From NCBI GenBank assembly GCA_900543305.1, contig UQQZ01000101.1, forward strand, positions 1 to 8,221: a DNA stretch of 8,221 bases. Reading direction: 5' to 3'. The DNA is from an uncultured Oscillospiraceae bacterium. GTDB taxonomy: Bacteria > Bacillota > Clostridia > Oscillospirales > Acutalibacteraceae. The notes beneath the pieces were generated by a model. That model worked only from the letters and a program-made list of their open reading frames with translations. It was not told where the DNA came from and made no database searches. A program made the position numbers and the translations under genes. Positions within the stretch are counted from its first letter, which is position 1. Each line of letters opens with the position of its first letter. Shown here piece by piece: positions 1-5,630 of this stretch.

Positions 1-247
1 CCTCTTCCACCGCCTGGGCCATGGACCGGATCCGGTCTTCCGTCAGCCGCAGCCGGTCCAACAGGGCCTGGCTCAATCCTGCGGCGGCCCCAGCCTCCAT
101 ATCCAGGGCGTTGGCCTCCAACAGCTCCTGCCGCCGTTTCCACAGGGATTCCCCGCAGAGAAGCAGAGCCCGCTCCTTTCGGCTCCCTGCCGTGGCCAAC
201 ACCCGAGCAGCCGCCTTTGCCTTTCTTCCCATCTCTTCCATGGTCAT
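1..247 (-). CDS. proA: Gamma-glutamyl phosphate reductase, N-terminal part (cut by left edge)
   Basis: ProA reduces gamma-glutamyl phosphate with NADPH to glutamate-5-semialdehyde, the second step of proline synthesis from glutamate in the cytoplasm. About 82 codons are visible from the ATG ending at 247. The protein opens MTMEEMGRKAKAAARVLATA, and further on has ANALDMEAG, SQALLDRLRL and DRIRSMAQAVEE. These match the N-terminal helices of the family (typical pattern NAxDxxxAxxxGLxxAxLDRLxLxxxRIxxMAxxV). The catalytic cysteine and the rest of the aldehyde-dehydrogenase-like fold lie outside the window. A GGAGGAG ribosome binding site sits about 7 bases before the ATG; a second ATG two codons later is less well spaced. 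The gene follows proB after about 40 bp, with no terminator seen, so the two are probably co-transcribed and supply and consume the same labile intermediate. Identification is confident because of the sequence and the proB neighbour. Confidence 0.93.
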   Translation of the reverse strand, partial: MTMEEMGRKAKAAARVLATAGSRKERALLLCGESLWKRRQELLEANALDMEAGAAAGLSQALLDRLRLTEDRIRSMAQAVEE

Positions 248-287
248 ATCGATTCTCCTCCCTCTGAGACTTTGGTTCCTTTCCAGG

Positions 288-1076
288 TCACGCGGGAAAA
301 ACGGTCCCCACTTCCTCCCCTTGAAGCAGGCGGTACAGGTTGTCCGTGTTCCCGCCCGAAATGATGGCGCAGGGAATCCCCCGGGCTGTGGCGATCTTGG
401 CCGCGTTCAGCTTGGTGGCCATGCCTCCTGTGCCCCGATTGGAGCCGGCGCCTCCAGCCAGAGCCTGAATTTCCGGGGTGATCTCCTCCACCCGGTGAAG
501 AAGCTTTGCCTCCGGGTTTGTCCGGGGATCCCCATCGTAGAGGCCGTCGATGTCCGTGAGGATCACCAGGCCCTGGGCCCCGCACAGCCCCGCCACCACA
601 GCGGACAAGGTGTCGTTGTCCCCGAAATTCTTGCCCTCCAATTCGCTGGTTTCCACCGTGTCGTTTTCGTTGACCACTGGGATCACTCCCATGGAAAGCA
701 GCTCTCCAAAGGTGTTCTGGACATTTTGCCGTCCCCGGGGAAAATCCACCACGTCGGCGGTAAGCAGCACTTGGGCTACCGTGTGGTTGTATTCCCCGAA
801 GAACTTGTCGTAGAGGAACATGAGCTCACACTGGCCCACTGCCGCCAGGGCCTGCTTCTTTTCCGTTTCCTCCGGGCGCTTGGGCAGGCCCAGTTTGCCC
901 ATGCCCACGCCGATGGCGCCAGAGGACACCAGCACCAGCTTCCGGCCCGCGTTTTGCAGGTCTGACAGGGTCCGGCACAATTCCTCCAGCCGGTGGAGAT
1001 TTACTTTTCCGTTTTCATAGGTCAACGTGGAGGTACCCACTTTGACCACCAAAATTTCCGCGTCTTTCAGTTCCAT
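288..1076 (-). CDS. proB: Glutamate 5-kinase, short form without PUA domain
   Basis: ProB phosphorylates the gamma-carboxyl of glutamate with ATP, the first committed and normally proline-inhibited step of proline synthesis. From the ATG at 1076 it is 262 residues, a single amino-acid-kinase domain. Visible motifs are VVKVGTSTL (10-18, phosphate loop), SSGAI (51-55), NENDT (136-140), FGDNDTLSA (151-159, glutamate pocket), TDIDGLY (174-180) and GTGGMATK (215-222, nucleotide/Mg site). The protein ends at GEEVGTVFPA, exactly where E. coli-type enzymes (about 367 residues) continue into a PUA domain; kinase-only ProB is known in other bacteria. The start is uncertain. A TTG at 1124, overlapping the mnmA stop as TTGA, has a better Shine-Dalgarno (GGAGAG) and would add 16 unconserved residues. 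I chose 1076 because MELKDAEILVVKVG matches where the family begins. It lies between mnmA and proA in the same direction. Confidence 0.93.
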   Translation of the reverse strand: MELKDAEILVVKVGTSTLTYENGKVNLHRLEELCRTLSDLQNAGRKLVLVSSGAIGVGMGKLGLPKRPEETEKKQALAAVGQCELMFLYDKFFGEYNHTVAQVLLTADVVDFPRGRQNVQNTFGELLSMGVIPVVNENDTVETSELEGKNFGDNDTLSAVVAGLCGAQGLVILTDIDGLYDGDPRTNPEAKLLHRVEEITPEIQALAGGAGSNRGTGGMATKLNAAKIATARGIPCAIISGGNTDNLYRLLQGEEVGTVFPA

Positions 1077-1120
1077 AGATTGATTCCGGGCCGGGATTCC
1101 GGCCTTCCCTTTCTTTTCCC

Positions 1121-2224
1121 TCAAGTATTTTTCTCTCCGGTGATTTTTCCGCCCCCCACCACCACGTCTCCGTCGTAGAGCACCAGGGACTGGCCGGGGG
1201 TGATGGCCCGTTGGGGCTCGTCAAAAACCACCCGAAGCTGGTCGGGTCCTGTCTGGACCACGGTGGCGGGCTGTTCCATCTGCCGGTACCGGACACGGGC
1301 CTTCACCCGCATGGGCTCCGGAATGGAGGGGGTGGAAATCAAATTGATGTCCCGGGCGGTGAGTTCCCGGGCAAAGAGCTCCTCCTGTTTTCCCAGCACC
1401 ACCTGGTTTTCCTCCGGCCGGATGGCGCACACATACATGGGCTGGGGGAAGGAAAGACCCAACCCCTTCCGCTGGCCCACCGTATAGTGGATAATTCCCT
1501 TGTGTGTTCCGTACACCTGGCCCTGGGTGCCCACAAATTCCCCGGCAGGGAACTCCTTGGGACAGGCCATGCCCTTTTCCCACCGGCGGATAAAGGCAGC
1601 GTAGTCCCCATCGGGCACAAAGCAGATGTCCTGGCTGTCCCGCTTCCGGGCGTTGACAAAGCCGTTTTCCTCCGCCAGATTCCGAACCTGATCCTTGGTC
1701 AGCTCCCCTAAAGGCAGCAGCAGCCGGGAAAGTTCCCACTGGGTCAGGGAATAGAGCATGTAGCTTTGATCCTTCCAGGGGTCCAATCCCTTTTTCAGAA
1801 GCCACCGGCCTGTCTTTTCCTCCCAGGCCACCCGGGCGTAATGGCCCGTGGCCACATAGGGATAGCCGATCTCCTCTCCCCGATGCATGAGCTTTTCAAA
1901 TTTGATATAGCGGTTGCAGTCCACACAGGGGTTGGGGGTCTCCCCCTGCTCGTAGGCCTCCACAAACCGGTCCATCACCTGCCGGCGGAAGGCCTCTTTG
2001 AAATTGAACACATAAAAGGGCATGCCCAACCGGGCCGCCACTGCCCGGGCGTCGTTGATGTCGTCCAGAGAGCAGCAGGTCTTTTCCCGGGAAAGTCCCA
2101 GGTCTTCGTTGTCGGTGAGCTTCAAGGTGACGCCCATGCAGTCGTATCCCGCTTGCTGACACAGCAGGGCGGCCACACTGGAATCCCCCCCGCCGCTCAT
2201 GGCGATTATGGCCTTTTTTTCCAC
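1121..2224 (-). CDS. mnmA: tRNA-specific 2-thiouridylase MnmA
   Basis: MnmA activates C2 of wobble uridine 34 in Lys, Glu and Gln tRNAs with ATP and inserts sulfur, giving 2-thiouridine and accurate decoding. The protein is 367 residues, normal for the family. It has a PP-loop SGGGDSS (10-16; usual form SGGVDSS), TCCSLDD (49-55), PNPCVDCNRYIKF (97-109) with C100 and the expected catalytic C103, TGHYARV (126-132), KDQSYMLYSL (151-160), SQDICFVPDG with the second catalytic cysteine C201, and GQRKGLGL (250-257). The C-terminal beta-barrel is intact (VFDEPQRAITPGQSLVLYDGDVVVGGG). The GTG at 2224 is chosen because AAAGGAG lies 7 bases upstream and MnmA proteins begin just before the PP-loop; a TTG at 2257 would add 11 unlikely residues. 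It starts 25 bp after the SCP2 gene and its TGA touches the possible TTG start of proB, so it is probably part of one operon. Confidence 0.96.
   Translation of the reverse strand: MEKKAIIAMSGGGDSSVAALLCQQAGYDCMGVTLKLTDNEDLGLSREKTCCSLDDINDARAVAARLGMPFYVFNFKEAFRRQVMDRFVEAYEQGETPNPCVDCNRYIKFEKLMHRGEEIGYPYVATGHYARVAWEEKTGRWLLKKGLDPWKDQSYMLYSLTQWELSRLLLPLGELTKDQVRNLAEENGFVNARKRDSQDICFVPDGDYAAFIRRWEKGMACPKEFPAGEFVGTQGQVYGTHKGIIHYTVGQRKGLGLSFPQPMYVCAIRPEENQVVLGKQEELFARELTARDINLISTPSIPEPMRVKARVRYRQMEQPATVVQTGPDQLRVVFDEPQRAITPGQSLVLYDGDVVVGGGKITGEKNT
1133..1138 (-). promoter_or_regulatory. Possible ribosome binding site for a TTG start of proB
   Basis: GGAGAG on the minus strand, 8 bases before a TTG at 1124 that overlaps the mnmA stop as TTGA. 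It supports a translationally coupled, 16-residue longer ProB. The ATG at 1076 has only a weak GGAA before it. Because this motif lies inside mnmA it may be chance, so it competes with the conservation-based start. Confidence 0.4.
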
Positions 2225-2231
2225 AGGCGTT

Positions 2232-2238
2232 CTCCTTT
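2232..2238 (-). promoter_or_regulatory. Ribosome binding site of mnmA
   Basis: AAAGGAG on the minus strand, 7 bases before the GTG at 2224. It decides between this GTG and the longer TTG-initiated frame at 2257, which would place the Shine-Dalgarno inside the coding region. Confidence 0.75.
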
Positions 2239-2249
2239 CGGTGCAATCC

Positions 2250-2570
2250 TTACCCAATGAGTTTTTTCAGCTCCAATGCCTTGCCCAAATCCCCCTGGGC
2301 TTTCAGTTTTCCGAAGGTGAAGGCCACCACCGGGTCCAGCTTCTTGTCCACGATCTTCCAGAAATTCTCGTCGGAGATGGTCAGCTCCACATCCCGGTCG
2401 TGATATTCGTAGGGCTCAATGGACAGCTGGCCCCCGATAATGGCCACATAAAAGGTACCGGCGGCCTTGCCGGTAATGTTGATCTGAATCCGGGTGGGAT
2501 CGGAAACGCCGGACACATCAGCTCCTTGAAAACGTTCCTTTGCCTGCTGGAAATATTCTTGGAATGTCAT
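2250..2570 (-). CDS. SCP2 (sterol carrier protein 2-like) domain protein
   Basis: A 106-residue protein made of almost nothing but an SCP2 domain. This small alpha/beta fold forms a hydrophobic tunnel that binds lipids, acyl chains or other apolar ligands. Recognised features are the N-terminal helix (MTFQEYFQQAKERF), the strand pattern IQINITGKAAGTFYVAI (28-44), a second sheet section VELTISDENFWKIV (61-74), and the very typical end DPVVAFTFGKLKAQGDLGKA (79-98) followed by LELKKLIG. There is no signal peptide, membrane segment or fused enzyme, so it is presumably cytoplasmic. The ATG at 2570 has GGAAGGAG 9 bases upstream. It is the first gene after a clear promoter and precedes mnmA by 25 bp. 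Single-domain SCP2 proteins are common in Firmicutes, but their ligand and role are generally unknown. Fold assignment is confident; no function should be inferred from the eukaryotic name. Confidence 0.85.
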   Translation of the reverse strand: MTFQEYFQQAKERFQGADVSGVSDPTRIQINITGKAAGTFYVAIIGGQLSIEPYEYHDRDVELTISDENFWKIVDKKLDPVVAFTFGKLKAQGDLGKALELKKLIG

Positions 2571-2608
2571 AGAAAACGGCTCCTTCCTGTTGGGGTTTAC
2601 TTGCTTCC

Positions 2609-2637
2609 ATGTTACCACAAAGCCGGCCCAATCACAA
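2609..2637 (-). promoter_or_regulatory. Promoter for the SCP2-mnmA-proB-proA unit
   Basis: Minus strand: -35 TTGTGA (2632-2637), a 17-bp spacer, and -10 TAACAT (2609-2614) preceded by TGG, giving an extended -10. Each hexamer matches the sigma-70/SigA consensus at 4 of 6 positions. The predicted start near 2602 would leave a 5' leader of about 30 nt before the SCP2 ATG. It sits immediately downstream of the pnp terminator, where a new transcription unit would need a promoter. Confidence 0.6.
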
Positions 2638-2669
2638 ACCTTTTCTGGGGGAAAACTGCCTGGGCCAAC

Positions 2670-2720
2670 AAAAAAAGGGCCCCGCCCCTCTGCCGCTGCC
2701 GGCAGGAAAGGCGGAAGCCC
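2670..2720 (-). terminator. Intrinsic terminator after pnp
   Basis: About 40 bp past the pnp stop the minus strand forms a long GC-rich hairpin. The outer stem is GGGC..CCGCC with GGCGG.GCCC, separated by a TT/G internal loop. The inner stem is CTGCC with GGCAG around a GGCAGC loop. Seven T residues (2670-2676) follow directly. Strong stem plus uninterrupted U-tract is the textbook Rho-independent form, and it separates pnp from the SCP2-mnmA-proBA unit. Confidence 0.85.
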
Positions 2721-2760
2721 TCTCAATCCCCCTGGGGAGTACCAGGGAATCTATCTTCTC

Positions 2761-4953
2761 TTAACGGTCGTGATGGTCTCTCCGGGGACGGCGGTCCCGG
2801 TCGCCCCGATCCCGGCGGGGAGGACGGTTTTCGGAGATGTCGTTTTCCGGTACAGCCCCGTCCAAATCGATGAGAGCGTCCCGGCGGCTCAGGTTCAGCC
2901 GGCCCTTATCGTCGATCTCCAGGACCTTCACCTTGACGATGTCTCCCACGTTGACCACGTCGGTGACCTTCTCGGTGCGCTTGACATCCAGGCGGGAAAT
3001 GTGCACCAGGCCTTCCTTGCCGGGAGCGATTTCCACAAAGGCGCCGAAGTCCATCAGGCGGGTGACCCGGCCATTGTAGTAGGAACCGGGTTCCGGATCG
3101 TTGACGATGGTGTCCACAATGTCCAGGGCCCGCTGGCACTTGCTGAGATCCAGGCCGGAAATAAATACATGGCCGTCCTCTTCCACGTCCATTTTCACTT
3201 CGCACTCGGCGCAGATCTTCTGGATCACCTTGCCGCCGCTGCCGATGACTTCCCGGATCTTGTCCACGGGAATCTGGGTGGACAGCATCTTGGGCGCATA
3301 CTTGGAAAGTTCAGGCCGCACTTCGGGAATGGCCTTCAGAATAATCTCGTCGATGATATAATTCCGGGCCTTGTGGGTCTTCTCCAGGGCTTCCTTCACC
3401 ATGGCAGGGGTCAGGCCCTGAATCTTCAGGTCCATCTGAATGGCGGTGATGCCCTTCTTGGTGCCGCCCACCTTAAAGTCCATGTCGCCGAAGAAGTCCT
3501 CAATGCCCTGGATATCCACCATGGTCATCCACCGGTCGCCCTCGGTAATCAGGCCGCAGGAAATGCCGGCCACGGGGGCCTTGATGGGCACACCTGCGTC
3601 CATCAGGGCCAGGGTGGAGCCGCAGATGGAAGCCTGGGAGGTGGAACCGTTGGAGGACAGCACTTCGCTGACCAGACGGATGGTGTAGGGGAATTCGTCC
3701 ACACTGGGGATCACAGGCACCAGGGCCCGCTCCGCCAGAGCGCCGTGGCCGATCTCCCGGCGTCCGGGACCCCGGCTGGGCTTGGTTTCTCCCACGGAGT
3801 AGGAGGGGAAGTTGTAGTGGTGGATATACCGCTTGGACTCCTCCTCGTCGATGCCGTCCAGGAGCTGGTTGTCCCGGATGGAGCCCAGCGTTGCCACGGT
3901 GAGCACCTGGGTCTGGCCACGGGTGAACATGCCGGAACCGTGGACCCGGGGCAGCAGCCCCACTTCGGCAGCCAGAGGACGCATCTCATCCATGCCGCGG
4001 CCGTCTACGCGCTTCTGCTCGTCCAAGAGCCAGCGGCGCACCACATACTTCTGGGTCAGGTACATGCACTCGTCAATTTTCCCTTCCTGCTCGGGATAGA
4101 GGGGATCAAACTTTTCGTGAACCGCCTCGTACACGGGCTTCAAGCGCTCGTCCCGGACGTTCTTGTCGTCGGTGTCCAGGGCTTCCCGGACTGCGTCCTG
4201 GGCAAAATCCCGGATGGCCAGGAACAGCTCGTGCTCGGGCTTGTTGGAGGGATACTCAAACTTCGCCTTGCCGATCTCCTGCTGGATCTCCTTGATGAAG
4301 GCGATGATCTTCTGGTTTGCCTCATGGCCGGCCAGAATGCCGTTGTACATATCCTCGTCGGACACCTCGTTGGCGCCCGCCTCGATCATGGCGATCCGCT
4401 CGCTGGTGGAGGCCACGGTCACCGCCATCTGGGAAACTTTCCGCTGGGCGGCGGTGGGGTTGATGACAAACTCCCCGTCTACCAGGCCCACGGAAACGCC
4501 GGAAATGGGGCCGTTCCAGGGAATGTCGGAAATGGACAGGGCAATGGAGGTGCCGATCAGGGCGGCAATCTCCGGGGAATTGTCCTGCTCCACGGACATG
4601 ACCGTGCACACGATGGAAACGTCGTTGCGCATGTCCTTGGGGAACAGAGGACGGATGGGCCGGTCGATCATCCGGCAGGTCAGGGTGGCTTTCTCCGAGG
4701 GACGGCCTTCCCGCTTCAGGAAGGAGCCGGGAATCTTGCCCACCGAGTAGAGCTTTTCCTCAAAGTCCACGGACAGAGGGAAGAAGTCGATGCCATCCCG
4801 GGGCTTGGCAGAAGCGGTGGCCGCCACATGAACCACGGTATCCCCATACCGCACCAGGCATTCGCCGTTGGCAAGCTGTGCCATCTTGCCGGTCTCCACC
4901 ACCAGGGGACGCCCTGCCAGTTCTGTTTCGAACACTTTGAAATTCTCGAACAT
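2761..4953 (-). CDS. pnp: Polynucleotide phosphorylase (PNPase)
   Basis: PNPase degrades RNA 3' to 5' with phosphate, releasing nucleoside diphosphates, and can run in reverse to add tails; it works as a trimer. The protein has 730 residues and full family architecture. It has a first RNase PH domain (about 5-145), a helical linker domain (about 150-300) and a second, catalytic RNase PH domain (about 315-545). The catalytic domain carries REIGHGALAERAL (399-411), the phosphate-site region SSNGSTSQAS (433-442) and the acidic metal-site stretch DFFGDMDFKVGGT (486-498). A KH domain follows with IREVIGSGGKVIQ (567-579), then an S1 domain (about 625-692, GRVTRLMDFGAFVEI). The tail after 705 is a short low-complexity run of Arg, Asp and His. 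ATG 4953 is chosen because MFENFKVFETELAGR matches the family start and AAGGA lies 7 bases upstream; the frame is open further upstream only by chance. It lies downstream of rpsO, as in most bacteria. Confidence 0.98.
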   Translation of the reverse strand: MFENFKVFETELAGRPLVVETGKMAQLANGECLVRYGDTVVHVAATASAKPRDGIDFFPLSVDFEEKLYSVGKIPGSFLKREGRPSEKATLTCRMIDRPIRPLFPKDMRNDVSIVCTVMSVEQDNSPEIAALIGTSIALSISDIPWNGPISGVSVGLVDGEFVINPTAAQRKVSQMAVTVASTSERIAMIEAGANEVSDEDMYNGILAGHEANQKIIAFIKEIQQEIGKAKFEYPSNKPEHELFLAIRDFAQDAVREALDTDDKNVRDERLKPVYEAVHEKFDPLYPEQEGKIDECMYLTQKYVVRRWLLDEQKRVDGRGMDEMRPLAAEVGLLPRVHGSGMFTRGQTQVLTVATLGSIRDNQLLDGIDEEESKRYIHHYNFPSYSVGETKPSRGPGRREIGHGALAERALVPVIPSVDEFPYTIRLVSEVLSSNGSTSQASICGSTLALMDAGVPIKAPVAGISCGLITEGDRWMTMVDIQGIEDFFGDMDFKVGGTKKGITAIQMDLKIQGLTPAMVKEALEKTHKARNYIIDEIILKAIPEVRPELSKYAPKMLSTQIPVDKIREVIGSGGKVIQKICAECEVKMDVEEDGHVFISGLDLSKCQRALDIVDTIVNDPEPGSYYNGRVTRLMDFGAFVEIAPGKEGLVHISRLDVKRTEKVTDVVNVGDIVKVKVLEIDDKGRLNLSRRDALIDLDGAVPENDISENRPPRRDRGDRDRRPRRDHHDR

Positions 4954-5025
4954 AACACGATCCTTTCTCCCTGGCCGGCTCCTGCCGGGGACCAGGGTGC
5001 TTATTCGAAAGGCGGCCCTGTTTGA

Positions 5026-5073
5026 CAAGGAAACAAGCCGGCCGAAACCCGAGGTTTCCGGCTGGTTTGCTTG
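5026..5073 (-). promoter_or_regulatory. Long imperfect stem-loop in the pnp leader
   Basis: The minus strand folds into a hairpin spanning 48 nt. Segments in order are CAAG/CTTG, AAAC/GTTT, AGCCG/CGGCT and GAAACC/GGTTTC around a TCG loop. The segments are separated by single mismatches and one 3-nt bulge (GGC), for 19 base pairs in all. It is not followed by a U-tract, so it is unlikely to be a terminator. In E. coli the rpsO-pnp spacer carries an RNase III-cut stem-loop used in PNPase autoregulation. A similar role here is inference from position and shape only; the sequences are not compared. Confidence 0.55.
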
Positions 5074-5092
5074 TAAAACAGGATCCGCCCCG

Positions 5093-5143
5093 AAAAAGAG
5101 CGAAAGGCTGTGTCTGCCGGCCCTAAGGCCTTCAGCCACAGCC
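5093..5143 (-). terminator. Hairpin after rpsO, possible partial terminator or processing stem
   Basis: Starting 13 bases after the rpsO stop, GGCTGTG (5137-5143) pairs perfectly with CACAGCC (5106-5112). The two arms enclose a second GGCC/GGCC stem with a TTAG loop. It is followed by TTTCGCTCTTTTT. The U-rich stretch is broken by CGCTC, so termination is probably incomplete. That would fit reduced read-through from rpsO into pnp. No good separate pnp promoter was seen in the rest of the 203-bp gap, so some read-through is expected. Confidence 0.5.
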
Positions 5144-5156
5144 CGCTGCTTTTCTC

Positions 5157-5420
5157 TTACTTACGGATGCCCAACTCGGCAATGATGGAACGGTACCGCT
5201 CGATATCGATCTTGGTCAGATAGTTCAAGAGGTTCCGTCTCTGGCCGACCATCTTCAGCAGGCCACGGCGAGAGTGATGATCCTTCTTGTTGGTGCGCAG
5301 GTGCTCGGTCAAGTCGTTGATCCGCTTGGTCAGCACAGCAATCTGCACCTCGGGGGATCCGGTGTCGCCCTCGTGACGGGCAAACTTCTGAATGATTTCG
5401 GTCTTCTCAGTCTTAGTCAT
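5157..5420 (-). CDS. rpsO: 30S ribosomal protein S15
   Basis: S15 is a primary binder of 16S rRNA in the central domain of the small subunit; it nucleates platform assembly and contributes to an intersubunit bridge. The protein has 87 residues, close to the usual 88-89. It shows nearly the full signature: FARHEGDTGSPEVQIAVLT (13-31), the RI..LTEHL..NKKDHHSRRGLL loop and helix (33-55, containing the rRNA-binding HH and RR), and RRNLLNYLTKIDIERYRSII (61-80) ending LGIRK. The ATG at 5420 matches the family start; AGGTGG lies 9 bases upstream. An in-frame extension to 5462 belongs to the leader. It has its own strong promoter and a structured leader, and pnp follows after a 203-bp spacer, as in many bacteria. 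Confidence 0.98.
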   Translation of the reverse strand: MTKTEKTEIIQKFARHEGDTGSPEVQIAVLTKRINDLTEHLRTNKKDHHSRRGLLKMVGQRRNLLNYLTKIDIERYRSIIAELGIRK

Positions 5421-5516
5421 CGTTACATACCACCTTTTCTGCGGCCATCGCCGCGATTCCATTCACCCTGTCCACAGGTAGGGGTCGGTGTTTCCCTTAT
5501 CCGAGGAGCGGGCAGC
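5421..5516 (-). promoter_or_regulatory. Structured 5' leader of rpsO, candidate S15 autoregulatory element
   Basis: The predicted transcript carries about 95 nt before the rpsO ATG. It holds two clear hairpins: CCTG-TGGA-CAGG (5467-5478) and GCGGC-GATG-GCCGC (5441-5454). The second sits just before the Shine-Dalgarno. A segment CTACCT (5476-5481) is fully complementary, with one G-U pair, to the Shine-Dalgarno AGGTGG (5430-5435). It overlaps the first hairpin, so the two pairings exclude each other. S15 is known to repress its own mRNA through leader structures in several phyla, including Firmicutes. That this leader does so is inference. Confidence 0.5.
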
Positions 5517-5522
5517 TTGATT

Positions 5523-5551
5523 ATTTTATCACAGGCTCATTCTTTTGTAAA
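5523..5551 (-). promoter_or_regulatory. Promoter of rpsO(-pnp)
   Basis: Minus strand: -35 TTTACA (5546-5551; 5 of 6 consensus), an exact 17-bp spacer, and -10 TAAAAT (5523-5528; 5 of 6) with TGA before it, forming an extended -10. This is the best vegetative promoter in the window and fits high expression of a ribosomal protein. The predicted start is at about 5516-5517. Confidence 0.8.
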
Positions 5552-5599
5552 GTGGTTTTCGGGAATTATGGGGCAAATCTCCCAAAGGAAAGCCTCCTG

Positions 5600-5630
5600 A
5601 AAAACCTGCCGGCCCCTTACGCAAAAGGGG
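5600..5630 (-). terminator. Possible terminator overlapping the ribF stop codon
   Basis: CCCCTT (5625-5630) pairs with AAGGGG (5613-5618) around TTGCGT on the minus strand. The ribF stop TAA falls in the loop and 3' arm. After CCGGCAGG comes TTTTT (5600-5604). The stem is only 6 bp and the U-tract is 8 bases away, so it is at best a weak terminator. An rpsO promoter downstream makes some termination here reasonable. Confidence 0.35.

Noticed and set aside
21..965. A 314-codon plus-strand frame opposite proB and proA
   Set aside because: It runs across two well-identified minus-strand genes and their gap, has no recognisable domain, and starts without a convincing ribosome site.
2590..5025. 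An 811-codon open frame on the plus strand opposite pnp
   Set aside because: It is the antisense shadow of pnp. Its composition (very rich in His, Gly, Val, Leu, Asp) is the mirror of GC3-biased codons, it shows no family motif, and the minus strand frame encodes a complete PNPase.
4990..5030. Possible separate pnp promoter: TTGTCA with AATAAG or GAATAA at 16-17 bp
   Set aside because: The -35 is good but no -10 close to TATAAT exists at suitable spacing. I do not consider it supported.
4954..5139. In-frame upstream extension of pnp by 62 codons
   Set aside because: It covers the two spacer hairpins and has no homology to PNPase N-termini, which begin at MFENFKVFETELAGR. The frame is open by chance.
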